From: Bradymonadales bacterium
GTDB lineage: Bacteria; Myxococcota_A; Bradymonadia; JAFGEP01
Reading direction: 5' to 3'
Assembly: GCA_016931535.1 (NCBI GenBank)
Contig: JAFGEP010000044.1
Span: 1 to 64,000, forward strand
DNA length: 64,000 bases
The position numbers were made by a program, and so were the translations under genes. Positions 53,006 to 63,020 of this stretch are shown piece by piece. The notes under the pieces are model-generated. The model was given only the letters and a program-made list of their open reading frames with translations, was not told the origin of the DNA and made no database searches. Numbering within the stretch: the first letter of the stretch is position 1; every line of letters begins with the position of its first letter.

Positions 53006-54143
53006 GAACAACCCGCCGATCAAGAGCGGGGACCGCGCGCTCGTCCGGACCCTTCTGGAGGCGCTCTCCGCTCTCAGGCGCCGTATCGAGAGCGACGACC
53101 CGCTCGTCCTGGATCTTGCCTGCGAGAGCTTCCTGCATCCGGTTTCCCTCCGGCTCTCCCTGTGTGACTGGCTGGAAACCATCAAAAAGGAGCAACTGTA
53201 CTCCCTGCTGGCCACGGCTCGTGCTCCCCGCCGTCCCCTTCCCGTGCTGACCCTGGCACCTGGAAACCTGCCCATCCTGGCATCCGAGTGCCTGATTCTG
53301 GGTCTGCTGGCCGGCGTCAGGCACACCCTGGCCCTCTCCACCCGCGCCACGGGACTGGCCAAGGCGCTGGAAAAAGAGCTCGTTGCCCGTATCCCTTCCC
53401 TCTCCGACCGCCTCGAGCTCGTCGTGTGGCGACACCTCACCAACGACCAACGACATCGCATCTTGAGCAGATCCGCCAGGGTGGTGGTGTACGGAACGGC
53501 GGACACCGTCGACTGGATCGCCCGACAGGCACCACCCCACGCCGTCCTGGTTCCACACGGTCCCGGCCTGGCCGTCGCCTACCTGGATCCCGCCCTGCTG
53601 ACACCGGACGAGCTTTCCGTGGCGCTCGCCGGCTTGGCCCGAGATGTGGCCCTGTATGATCAGCGCGGTTGCCGTTCACCACACATCTTGTTCTTACAGG
53701 GATCGGACCAGCAGCTGGACCAGGTTCGCGACCTCCTGGTCTCGGTTCATCTCCCGGCGATCCAGTCGGCCTTGCCGCGTGGACCCTCCTACGTGGAGGA
53801 GACCTCGGCCATGTTTTTGGATCGCCTGACCTCCCGTTCGCTCGGAGAGGTCTATTGCGGTGATCGATTCTGCCTGACTGTCGAACGGTCCGCTCGGATC
53901 GCACGCCCTTCCCCTCTTGGCCGAACCTTGCGGCTCATCGGGTTCCGGCATCCTTCCGAGCTGGCCGGTCTCCTCCAATCGACGACGATACCTGTCACGC
54001 TGATAGGTACCTTTCCCGAGGCTTTCTCTCCTCTCGACCCAGGTGGGCCCCAACCGGAAATCTCACTACTGGGCCAGCTGGGCATGCCTGTTTTCAACCG
54101 TCTCCACGACGGCCGCCATCGTCTGGACGAGTATCGAGGTTAG
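52986..54143 (+). CDS. luxC: LuxC-like acyl-CoA / acyl-protein reductase
   Basis: 385 residues. Related to aldehyde dehydrogenases; the catalytic Cys lies in YDQRGCRSPH at about residue 225, with the NADPH-binding fold before it (PVLTLAPGNLPILASECL, then STRATGLAKALEKELV). LuxC reduces an acyl group bound as thioester, delivered by LuxE, to a long-chain aldehyde. It begins inside the end of luxE (20-nt overlap). Slightly shorter than typical bioluminescent LuxC (about 480 residues), consistent with a divergent, non-luminous subfamily. Confidence 0.82.
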   Translation: MTLEPPENNPPIKSGDRALVRTLLEALSALRRRIESDDPLVLDLACESFLHPVSLRLSLCDWLETIKKEQLYSLLATARAPRRPLPVLTLAPGNLPILASECLILGLLAGVRHTLALSTRATGLAKALEKELVARIPSLSDRLELVVWRHLTNDQRHRILSRSARVVVYGTADTVDWIARQAPPHAVLVPHGPGLAVAYLDPALLTPDELSVALAGLARDVALYDQRGCRSPHILFLQGSDQQLDQVRDLLVSVHLPAIQSALPRGPSYVEETSAMFLDRLTSRSLGEVYCGDRFCLTVERSARIARPSPLGRTLRLIGFRHPSELAGLLQSTTIPVTLIGTFPEAFSPLDPGGPQPEISLLGQLGMPVFNRLHDGRHRLDEYRG

Positions 54144-54196
54144 GACCCGAGTTCACTTCTGCGCTATCATATCGGGGCCAAGCCAGGAGAGTTTCC

Positions 54197-55654
54197 ATGA
54201 AACCAACTAGAATCTCGGTGCTCCTACCCGTCCTGGTCCTGATCGGACTGCCCACCAATGCGTTCAGCCGAGGGGCATACGAGCTGGAGTCCCAGTACAG
54301 CTTTCCAAGCCCGGATACCCTTTCGGTGGTCGCTCCCGTTGCGGACAGCACCGGTGCGTACTGGGTCCTCGCCAACAACATCGAGACCTTCGAATGCCTG
54401 TTCATCGGTCCCTTCGACCGAGACGATCCCCCAACAGCTACCTGGCGTCTCCCCGACAATGAGCAAGGTGCGGTACCCACTCAGTGTATCTCGGCAGAAG
54501 CCGGACCTGAGGGCGGATTCTTCGTCCGTGGCTTCATCGTGCCCGATCCGCTCTCGACCGATCCACTCTTCGGCTTTATCGCCGCCCTGGACAGCGAACT
54601 TCACCTCGACTGGCTGGTGTACGACGCCCAAAACCTGGTCTCCGGTATCTACGGAGAGCCGCTACCTCGCATCGCCTGGAGCCCGCTCAGGACAAGGGTG
54701 CTGACCTTCTTTGTCGGCCTGCTCGACCTCGGCATCGACCAGGTCAACCAGCTTCACGGAATGAGCATCGCCGACGGAAGTGGCATCGTTCGCCGCACCA
54801 TCACGTCATGGGGCGACGTCTCGTCAGGAACGCTGCAAGGATTGCTGGTCATGCCAGAGGGTGGAGCCTTCCTGGTCATTGCCCACGCCAACGGAACCCA
54901 GTTCTTGGTCTACGATGGCGTGGAGCAGATCTCCGTTTTTCCGGGCGGTGACACCGACTGGATGCAGCAGTCCGTCGATCATGCGCAGTTCGCCTCGAAC
55001 GGGAACCTGTTTATCGTGCACCATGACAGGTTGGATACCGGCAACTTTGGCGCGGCCCTCACCTGTCTCTCTCCGGAGGGAGAGGTCCAATATTACAGCC
55101 GGAACCTGGCCCGCACGTTGGAGATCGAAGATCCGGAGAGCAACCAGCCGGTCGAGCTGACCTTCTATCGGCCCTCGCTCAGCTTCGTAACCGACAGCAC
55201 GGTCACCCTGCTGCGCTCCGCACAGGTGGAGTACGTGCTGCACATCTTTGATCACTTCAACGGCACCGAGCTGGCCATCCAACCCCTGAACAGCATCGAC
55301 GAGCATCAACCCACCCACCTCGCAGACGCCCACAGCCCGGATCGGTTAATCCTGATGAGCTATTCGGTAGACGGGATGTCGGTCACGAGATACCTGGGCA
55401 TCATCAAGTTCAACCCCGATCTGCAGACCCCGGGTCCGTACGTCGATGGCGAGGAACCCGTGGAACCGGACGCTCCGGGGAGAGATAGCGGAAGCTCGGA
55501 CCTTCCCCTTTCGGAGGGCGGTATGTCGGATGAGCACGGTTTGGCAGATAACGGGTGTGGCTGCCAGGTTGCCGATCGGCAAGCTTCCTTTTGGATCACC
55601 TTTTTGATCCTGTTGAGCGCCGTGGCGTTCTGCAGGCGTCCGCTGATCTCATAG
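54197..55654 (+). CDS. Exported protein with MYXO-CTERM-like C-terminal sorting signal
   Basis: 485 residues. An N-terminal signal peptide (VLLPVLVLIGLPTNAFS) leads to a beta-rich body of repeated strands with no catalytic motif (probably a propeller). The tail has the pattern of MYXO-CTERM: a Gly-Cys-Gly-Cys stretch (NGCGCQVADRQ), a single hydrophobic segment (FWITFLILLSAVAFC) and a short Arg-containing end (RRPLIS). Such tails mark surface-sorted proteins in Myxococcota. The gene overlaps the RNase J gene by 6 nt (convergent). Start ATG at 54197 follows GGAGAG. Confidence 0.7.
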   Translation: MKPTRISVLLPVLVLIGLPTNAFSRGAYELESQYSFPSPDTLSVVAPVADSTGAYWVLANNIETFECLFIGPFDRDDPPTATWRLPDNEQGAVPTQCISAEAGPEGGFFVRGFIVPDPLSTDPLFGFIAALDSELHLDWLVYDAQNLVSGIYGEPLPRIAWSPLRTRVLTFFVGLLDLGIDQVNQLHGMSIADGSGIVRRTITSWGDVSSGTLQGLLVMPEGGAFLVIAHANGTQFLVYDGVEQISVFPGGDTDWMQQSVDHAQFASNGNLFIVHHDRLDTGNFGAALTCLSPEGEVQYYSRNLARTLEIEDPESNQPVELTFYRPSLSFVTDSTVTLLRSAQVEYVLHIFDHFNGTELAIQPLNSIDEHQPTHLADAHSPDRLILMSYSVDGMSVTRYLGIIKFNPDLQTPGPYVDGEEPVEPDAPGRDSGSSDLPLSEGGMSDEHGLADNGCGCQVADRQASFWITFLILLSAVAFCRRPLIS

Positions 55655-57349
55655 CTCGTAGACGACGGGCACCACGACCGGCTTGTTTTCGATCCGCCGG
55701 TGGAACACCTTGCGGACCGCGATCCGCAGGGCCTCTCCTACCTCGGCGGTTTCACGCCGACTCGCCACATTGAGAGCCTGGATAGCTCGCAGCGCCTCCT
55801 GCACGGCCTCCTCGATCAGATCCTGTCCAGGATCCGCGCCCACCACGCCCTGGGTAAGCAGTCGGGGTCCAAAAACCACCTCCCCGCTGGAGGCATCCAG
55901 CACCAGCCAAGCCACCACGATACCGCCGCGGGCTAGTTTCTTTCGGTCTCTCAGGGCAACGCCGGATGCCTCGTCCAACCCCTTGCCATCCACGATGACC
56001 CTGCCGGCGGTCACCGTCCCTGTTCGCCGGGCTTCGTCCTCCCACAGGGAAAGAACATCCCCATTTTCCAGGATAAACGCCTCCTCCACGCCCAGCTCTT
56101 CCGCCAGCTCGGCATGCCGAGCGAGATGTCGGTACTCTCCATGAACAGGCACGAAGAACAGCGGCTTGACCAGGCTGATCAGCAGCTGCTGATCCGATTG
56201 ACAGGCATGGCCCGATGCGTGGACCCCGTACTGGGGATGCCTGAATACCCTGGCCCCTCTCCTGTACAGGTGATCGCAAATCCGGTCGACCGCGACCTGG
56301 TTGCCGGGTATTACCCGGCTGCTGAATACCACGTAGTCCCCCGGCAGAATGCTGAACCAGGGGTGATCGTCCATGGCGATCTGCGTGAGGGCACTGCGTG
56401 GTTCACCCTGGCTGCCGGTGGTCAACACCAGCAGCTGATCGTGGCGGTAAGCCTCCAGATCCTCCTGCTGGATTACCAGCAAGTCATCGGGAAGGTTCAA
56501 AAGCCCCAACAACTGTCCGATCTCCATGATCTGGTGCAGACTTCTCCCCAGGACCAGGACACGCCTTCCATTCTGGTGGGCGATATGGAGCAGGGTTTGC
56601 ACCCGATAGAGGTTGGAAGCGAACAGGGTCACGATGACCCTTCCCTTGGCCGACTTGACCAGATCAGCCAGGTTTTTCGCCACCGTCCTTTCACTCTCGC
56701 CATGCCCTGGCTCGAACACATTGGTACTGTCGCTCAACAGGCAGAGGACCCCCTGATCGCCCAGGGCCGCAAAACGAGACAGGTCGATCGGCTCCTCGTC
56801 CCGAGGCATCCATTCCACCTTGAAATCGCTGGCATGGACAATCGTTCCGGCCGCCGTCCTGACCGCCAGGTTGCAGCTCTGGGGGATGCTGTGATTGACG
56901 TGGATGAACTCTACCGAGAACGGCCCGATGGACAGCTCGTCCCCGGCGGTGACCTCGTTCAGCTTGGCGTGCTCATACAGACCGTGCTCCCTCAGCTTGC
57001 GCTTGATCAGCTCCAGAGCGAACGGCGCCGCATAGATGGGCGGGTTGATCTCTCGTAACAGGTAGGGAACGGCACCGATGTGGTCCTCGTGTCCATGGGT
57101 CAGGACCAACCCCACCACCTTGTCTCGGTTCTCGACCAGGTAGTTGAAGGAAGGGATGATGAGGTCGATGCCGTACGCCTTTTCCTTCGGGAAATTGACC
57201 CCACAGTCCACGATCAGGATCTTCCCCGACGCTTCGTACACAGTGCAGTTCATCCCGATCTCACCGGTTCCTCCCAGAGGGATGATCCGGACCGGTTCCT
57301 CTGTTCCGGACAGTTCACCCGTTCGGTTGCGCTGGTTCTGTTGGCTCAT
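55649..57349 (-). CDS. rnj: Ribonuclease J
   Basis: 566 residues from ATG 57349 (AAAGG 5 nt upstream). Metallo-beta-lactamase fold with the zinc-binding motif HGHEDHIG (about 92-99), the beta-CASP region, and the RNase J C-terminal domain. Key sites include EIGMNCTVYE, VHASDFKVEWMP and GHACQSDQQLL. RNase J combines 5'-3' exonuclease and endonuclease activity in mRNA turnover and rRNA maturation. A longer frame upstream, to 57769, overlaps the ttcA-like gene and has no family similarity. It ends 6 nt inside the convergent MYXO-CTERM gene. Confidence 0.96.
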   Translation of the reverse strand: MSQQNQRNRTGELSGTEEPVRIIPLGGTGEIGMNCTVYEASGKILIVDCGVNFPKEKAYGIDLIIPSFNYLVENRDKVVGLVLTHGHEDHIGAVPYLLREINPPIYAAPFALELIKRKLREHGLYEHAKLNEVTAGDELSIGPFSVEFIHVNHSIPQSCNLAVRTAAGTIVHASDFKVEWMPRDEEPIDLSRFAALGDQGVLCLLSDSTNVFEPGHGESERTVAKNLADLVKSAKGRVIVTLFASNLYRVQTLLHIAHQNGRRVLVLGRSLHQIMEIGQLLGLLNLPDDLLVIQQEDLEAYRHDQLLVLTTGSQGEPRSALTQIAMDDHPWFSILPGDYVVFSSRVIPGNQVAVDRICDHLYRRGARVFRHPQYGVHASGHACQSDQQLLISLVKPLFFVPVHGEYRHLARHAELAEELGVEEAFILENGDVLSLWEDEARRTGTVTAGRVIVDGKGLDEASGVALRDRKKLARGGIVVAWLVLDASSGEVVFGPRLLTQGVVGADPGQDLIEEAVQEALRAIQALNVASRRETAEVGEALRIAVRKVFHRRIENKPVVVPVVYEL

Positions 57350-57387
57350 GATATCCTTTGCCTGTCGTCCATGACGGTCACGAACCG

Positions 57388-58167
57388 TCATCTGTTCATC
57401 CAACGCATCGCCTCGGCCAATCTCGGATCGAGAAGATGAGTGGACTTGATGTGCTTCAAGCTGGCAAAGATGCTCTCCTTGCACCGAGGGAAACGTTCCT
57501 GGAGCTCGACCAGGAGCGCTCTCACGGCCTGGCGCTTTGGATCGACCACTCCGCAGGTCCCCCCCTTGACCGCCTGGTAGCCGCACAGCTCGACATACTC
57601 TTCTATCAACACTTCGGGACAGTAGACCAGGGGTCGAATGACGACGTGTTGCCCATCGTCGCTCAGCAGCCGAGGTGCCATGGTCTTGATCTGACCGGTG
57701 AACAGGATGTTCAACAGGTAGGTGTGAATCAGATCCTCTCGATGGTGGCCCAGGGCAATCTTGGTACAACCCAGCCGTCTTGATTCGGTGTACAGGATGC
57801 CCCTCCTGAGCCTGGAGCAGAGGCTGCAGGGAGTGGTACCCAAAGCCAGCTTCTCTTTCAGGATGGAGGCGATATCCCGCTCGACCGAATGGAACGGAAG
57901 CCCCAGCGCTTCGATGGGGTCCGCGACCTGCTCGAGAGGATAGTCGTCCAGGTTGTGCCTGAGGTGGAAGGGGATGATCTCGAAGTCAACCGGGGCGATT
58001 CTCCTCATCCTCTTGAGCAGGCGCAGCATGGCGTAGGAGTCTTTTCCGCCCGAGACCGCCGCCAGGATCCGGTCTTGGTGTTCGATCATGCCGAAATCCA
58101 GCACCGCTCGAGCGGCCAGTCTTCCCAGTTTCTCTTCGACCTTGCCCAACTTGTCCTTGCTCGCCAC
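57388..58167 (-). CDS. ttcA: TtcA-family tRNA 2-thiocytidine biosynthesis protein
   Basis: 259 residues from GTG 58167 (GGAG 7 nt upstream). The PP-loop SGGKDSYAMLRLL activates the base by adenylation. CSLCSRLRRGI (Cys near 125 and 128) and the Cys in GTCGVVD near 215 would bind the 4Fe-4S cluster, giving the TtcA type rather than TilS. TtcA thiolates cytidine 32 in tRNA. RNase J starts 38 nt after the end of this gene, so the two may be cotranscribed. The overall length is close to family size. Confidence 0.85.
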   Translation of the reverse strand: MASKDKLGKVEEKLGRLAARAVLDFGMIEHQDRILAAVSGGKDSYAMLRLLKRMRRIAPVDFEIIPFHLRHNLDDYPLEQVADPIEALGLPFHSVERDIASILKEKLALGTTPCSLCSRLRRGILYTESRRLGCTKIALGHHREDLIHTYLLNILFTGQIKTMAPRLLSDDGQHVVIRPLVYCPEVLIEEYVELCGYQAVKGGTCGVVDPKRQAVRALLVELQERFPRCKESIFASLKHIKSTHLLDPRLAEAMRWMNR

Positions 58168-58347
58168 GGAAGAGCTCCTTGTGGGGAGCCAGATACGCCT
58201 GGTGCGCTCCCCACAGATATTTTCTTCGATTGGAGGGAAAGCCCATGATAGTTTTCCTCAACTGGAACTTGCCCCCATCCGGGTTCCTATTGTAGAGAAC
58301 TCCCTTGAACTTGCGTACTGGCAAGCCCACTGCTCGAGGTGAAACCG

Positions 58348-58743
58348 ATGCCAAGCCCGAGTCGAAACGAATTGTTACCCGGTTTGAAGCGTTTCAACCG
58401 CTGGCAGTTCACAGAGGCACACAGCGCCTGGCGCGAGCTTGCTGAGCAGACGGAAGGGTCGGACCGGGAGTTTCTGCTGGCTCTGTCCAGCATCGCCGCA
58501 GGGTTCGCCAAGATCTGGCACAAGGGGGGAGAACCCCACGCCATGGTCTCTCTTCTCACCCAAGGGATCAACGACCTGCAGGGTTTCCTTCCACGGTGGA
58601 TGGACGTCGAGCTGGAGCCCTTCAATAACTCGTTGCTCAGATGCTTGGAAGAGTCCAAGAGGTGGCGGCGCGGCGATACCGAGATCTTCAACCGAGATCT
58701 GATCCCTCGCCTGGAGTTCTCTCCTCGCTCGGATCTCTCTTGA
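58348..58743 (+). CDS. DUF309 family protein
   Basis: 131 residues matching DUF309: NRWQFTEAHSAWRELAEQTE contains the conserved W/F-EAH-xxWE pattern, followed by LLALSSIAAGFAKIWHKGGE. The fold is a small helical bundle and its role is unknown. ATG 58348 has GAGG 8 nt upstream; the GTG at 58339 overlaps this site. Divergent from ttcA. Confidence 0.82.
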   Translation: MPSPSRNELLPGLKRFNRWQFTEAHSAWRELAEQTEGSDREFLLALSSIAAGFAKIWHKGGEPHAMVSLLTQGINDLQGFLPRWMDVELEPFNNSLLRCLEESKRWRRGDTEIFNRDLIPRLEFSPRSDLS

Positions 58744-58764
58744 GGCGAGGTTCGAACCGTTCGA

Positions 58765-60351
58765 TCAACCGCGCACCTTTTGGACCTGGATGTTCCGGGC
58801 GAACTCCACCAGCTCTTGCCGAGGATCCCAGCGCGCTTCTCCCCGGGCGACAATCCGGCCATGTCGATCGACAATGGAGAACTGGATTCGAGTGAGACTG
58901 TAGACCGGCTGCCGTAATGAAAATCTCTTGCTTCCCTCAAATCGGTACTGCTGGCCATCGTCCCCAGTGAAAACGAACTGGTACAGCAGTTTTCTCCGCG
59001 AAAGGAGTGACAACTCCAGGGTTCCTTCGATCGGGACCTGGTGGGCCAACCCTTCCACAGTTAGCACCCCATCGATGGTCCAGAGATCCGCTCTCATCGG
59101 GAGGTGGATCTCAGGGCTGGCAATCCTGGCCGAAAGGGCCACCGAACTGGTTTTTTGATCTTTCCCCTCCAAAAAACAGGCGCCGCGGAGGTTTTCTGTG
59201 AAGGAAGTCCAGTAGGTCGGAGCGGCGTTCTTGTTCTGTTGAATCTCAGGCCGAGGATCCGGCAGGATCTTTCGACTCTGGCAGTCCTGAATGAGATCCT
59301 GGATCCCCAGTCGCACATCTGGATACTGCAGGGTAAACCCGCTGCTCTTGATCCGATCGTTACTGATGATGGTGTCCTTCAGTACGGTGGAGAGCGACTC
59401 CGGACTCAACGCTGGCCAGTACTCCTCCGTGATCGAATAGTACTCCCTCACCGAACGCCACATCCGGCTTAACAGCCTATCCAAGAGCTGAAGCAGAAGG
59501 TCGTTGTCCACCACCTTGAGCAGACCGGCCAGAATGGTTGGCGTGGGAAAGGGAACCTTGACCCCCAGGCTGTAACCGTAGGCTTCGATCAACCGGTTGA
59601 TGAACTCACCGACAGACAGGGGGGTATCGTCGGCCAGATGGTAGGTCTCCACCGGCTTGTTCGAATCCAGAGCGATCAGGTGAATCGCCGCGCGTGCCAC
59701 GTCCGCAGCATGCACCCAATGAGTCCTGGGTCCTCCCGCAATCCCCGGAATCAGGTTGAACGCCAGACTGAGAATGGGTGGAATGGCCAGCCAGGGCGAT
59801 CCTTGCGGCGGGATAGCGTCACCATAGACGGCAGCACAACGTAGAATGATGAGGCGAGGTCCCCCAATTGCTCGGTTCGCCATCCCTCGAAGCAGGATCT
59901 CGGCATCATACAGCGTCTGTTCGTAGGCGTTGGTGGCCTCGACCTTGGAGTCCTCTGCCAGGTATCTGCCAGTAGGAGCGCAGATCCGTGCGCTGCTCAG
60001 GTACAGGAAGCTCTTGCAGCCAACCTCGGCCGCTGCTTCGAACAGCCTCTTCGACAGCTCGATGTTTCCTGTAGCCAGCTGTTCGTAAGGCAACCGTGGG
60101 CGCCGGTCAGTGGCGGTATGGATGATATGGCGGACCCCTTCCAGGGCGCGATGGAGAAACTCCGGATCGGAGTAGTCCCCCAGGCGAAGCTCATCCTCTG
60201 TGGTGATCGAGCTCGGAGTGGACGCTTTCTGATCGATCCCTATGGTGTAGAAACCGACCTTTCGAGCCTCGCGCCAGATCAGTTCACCAAGACCATGGGC
60301 GGCAGCCGTGACCAGGACCCGCTCTTGGGGCATCGCATCGGTTGAGCCCAT
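58765..60351 (-). CDS. NAD-dependent epimerase/dehydratase-like protein with C-terminal extra domain
   Basis: 528 residues from ATG 60351 (GGGAG 8 nt upstream). The N-terminal Rossmann domain has the loose motif VTAAAHGLG and the family elements LEGVRHIIHTATD, YLSSARICAPTG, YEQTLYDAE and THWVHAADVARA, giving an extended SDR of the 3-beta-HSD / epimerase type. The catalytic Tyr-x-x-x-Lys is not standard here: YEQTLYDAE replaces it, so the enzyme may be altered or the site lies elsewhere. The last 170 residues form a beta-rich domain of unknown type. Substrate unknown. Confidence 0.75.
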   Translation of the reverse strand: MGSTDAMPQERVLVTAAAHGLGELIWREARKVGFYTIGIDQKASTPSSITTEDELRLGDYSDPEFLHRALEGVRHIIHTATDRRPRLPYEQLATGNIELSKRLFEAAAEVGCKSFLYLSSARICAPTGRYLAEDSKVEATNAYEQTLYDAEILLRGMANRAIGGPRLIILRCAAVYGDAIPPQGSPWLAIPPILSLAFNLIPGIAGGPRTHWVHAADVARAAIHLIALDSNKPVETYHLADDTPLSVGEFINRLIEAYGYSLGVKVPFPTPTILAGLLKVVDNDLLLQLLDRLLSRMWRSVREYYSITEEYWPALSPESLSTVLKDTIISNDRIKSSGFTLQYPDVRLGIQDLIQDCQSRKILPDPRPEIQQNKNAAPTYWTSFTENLRGACFLEGKDQKTSSVALSARIASPEIHLPMRADLWTIDGVLTVEGLAHQVPIEGTLELSLLSRRKLLYQFVFTGDDGQQYRFEGSKRFSLRQPVYSLTRIQFSIVDRHGRIVARGEARWDPRQELVEFARNIQVQKVRG

Positions 60352-60461
60352 ATCTTTGTCTCCCGCTCTGGACGGAACCTGTCTGGTGCCGCGTGGATAC
60401 AGATTGGAAGGTCGCCGTGCGGCCGTCAAGACGGTTGTTTTAACCTGTGAGGGTCAAACCG

Positions 60462-60509
60462 AAAACGCCGCCTGGCCCCGCTTTCGATAGCGCGGTCCAG
60501 AGCGGCGTT
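60462..60509 (-). terminator. Intrinsic terminator of groEL
   Basis: On the minus strand, 32 nt after the groEL stop, AACGCCGC pairs with GCGGCGTT (8 bp) and an inner CTGG pairs with CCAG, enclosing a second small CCGC/GCGG stem. The outer stem runs directly into TTTTC. The strongest terminator-like structure in the window. Confidence 0.8.
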
Positions 60510-60540
60510 CGGAACATCGACGGCAGGAGCAAGGAGTGTA

Positions 60541-62136
<1,596 letters not shown>

Positions 62137-62149
62137 ATCTTGCGCTCCT

Positions 62150-62200
62150 TGGTGTTCTCAACGACTCGCTCCTCTTCGAGGAGTGCTCGTTCTGTTTCTT
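62150..62200 (-). promoter_or_regulatory. Hairpin in the groES-groEL spacer
   Basis: The 89-nt spacer contains CTCCTC-TTC-GAGGAG, a 6-bp hairpin, around 62170-62190. Possible role in processing or in setting the GroES to GroEL ratio; no T tract. Confidence 0.3.
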
Positions 62201-62225
62201 CCTCTTTCCGAAAGCTGGATCAAGC

Positions 62226-62513
62226 TCAATCGATCACGGCAAGGATCTCGCTTTCCCTCACGATCAGGTACTCCTCGCCCTCGATCTTGATCTCAGTGCC
62301 CGCGTACTTTCCAAAGATGACCTTGTCTCCTTCCTTCACTGCCATGGGACGTCGGTCACCCTCTTTCTGCCGTTCGCCGGGTCCCGCTGCGGCAACGATT
62401 CCTCTGATCGGCTTTTCCTTGGCCGTTTCCGGTATGATGATCCCTCCCTTGCTCAAGCTCTCTTCCTCTGTTCGTCGCACAAGAACCCGGTCTCCTAACG
62501 GCTTGACTTTCAT
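62226..62513 (-). CDS. groES: Co-chaperonin GroES
   Basis: 95 residues from ATG 62513 (GGAGG 9 nt upstream). Typical GroES sequence: [16 protein letters not shown] at the start, the mobile loop [15 protein letters not shown], and [18 protein letters not shown] at the end. It forms the heptameric lid on GroEL, encoded downstream. A longer frame to 62627 has no similarity. The only promoter-like element I see is at 62617-62644; no CIRCE repeat was found in the leader. Confidence 0.96.
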   Translation of the reverse strand: MKVKPLGDRVLVRRTEEESLSKGGIIIPETAKEKPIRGIVAAAGPGERQKEGDRRPMAVKEGDKVIFGKYAGTEIKIEGEEYLIVRESEILAVID

Positions 62514-62616
62514 ATGTCCCGTCCTCCCAGACAAAACGTTCTCGATTTGCTCGGTAGCCCTCAACCAGAAACTGGTGGAGGCAGACAGAGCCACCTCGAT
62601 TCTGTAGCGGCGGAAA

Positions 62617-62644
62617 GTGATAGGCACCGCAGTAGTTCTGTCAA
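62617..62644 (-). promoter_or_regulatory. Candidate promoter of groES-groEL
   Basis: On the minus strand a perfect TTGACA (plus-strand 62639-62644) is followed by a 16-nt spacer and TATCAC (plus-strand 62617-62622, four of six matches). The flanking CTTGACA and CCTATCACT also resemble a heat-shock sigma-32 promoter loosely. The -10 lies about 105 nt before the groES start. Confidence 0.45.
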
Positions 62645-62703
62645 GCGACTAGTTGCCGACAAGGGAAAGAACCTGTTGGTGAAGATCCTTTTCACTAGAT
62701 GTG

Positions 62704-62719
62704 ATTGGACAAAACCAAT
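62704..62719. promoter_or_regulatory. Inverted repeat, possible operator
   Basis: ATTGG-ACAAAA-CCAAT is a perfect 5-bp inverted repeat with a 6-nt centre, in the AT-rich part of the groES-dnaA spacer upstream of the groES promoter. A regulator site is possible but unproven. Confidence 0.3.
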
Positions 62720-62867
62720 GTACAATATCTGGACATTGCCGTGATTATGAGGGGTTACTCTCCACGGTTTTCTATCCTATGGAAACAGGTGAGAAAATCG
62801 CCTTCCCGTAGGAGCTGAAGCCAATAAAATCAAGTAGTTACAAAAACGGAACGGCCTCAGAAATCGG

Positions 62868-62896
62868 TTGACTGCACCGGGAGGTTGGTCTAGCCT
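62868..62896 (+). promoter_or_regulatory. Possible promoter of dnaA
   Basis: TTGACT (62868-62873) and TAGCCT (62891-62896) are 17 nt apart, about 125 nt before the dnaA start. The -10 matches only three positions, so the call is tentative. Confidence 0.3.
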
Positions 62897-63020
62897 TCGC
62901 AGCCATCTGGCCGAGTGGACCGGTTACGTACAATCCAACCAACTTTTGAGTCTCCTTGCTGGATTCGAGCTGTTGTTGTGCAGTCTCGCAGGGGTTGAGT
63001 TTCGCCTGGACAAGGCAAGG

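Larger units (their letters stand above)
62514..63020. other. Divergent groES-dnaA intergenic region
   Basis: 507 bases, noticeably more AT-rich than the coding flanks, between groES (leftward) and dnaA (rightward). It holds the groES promoter (62617-62644), an inverted repeat ATTGG-ACAAAA-CCAAT (62704-62719), and a possible dnaA promoter (62868-62896). Consensus DnaA boxes (TTATNCACA) and a CIRCE element are not visible. It is a candidate origin-proximal region, but nothing identifies oriC. Confidence 0.5.

Noticed and set aside
55649..57769. A longer RNase J frame to 57769
   Set aside because: The extra 140 residues overlap the ttcA-like gene, are low complexity and lack a family match; the ATG at 57349 has a good ribosome-binding site.
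58741..58775. GGTTCGAACCG resembling a tRNA T-loop
   Set aside because: It lies at the end of the DUF309 gene, and flanking bases do not form a stem of the required length.
62895..62970. A tRNA-like string (TGGCCGAGTGGACCGG followed by GGATTCGAGC) in front of dnaA
   Set aside because: It has a D-arm-like and a T-loop-like piece, but no paired acceptor or anticodon stem could be built.
62514..63020. CIRCE element (TTAGCACTC inverted repeat) upstream of groES
   Set aside because: No such repeat is present; the groE promoter may be controlled otherwise.
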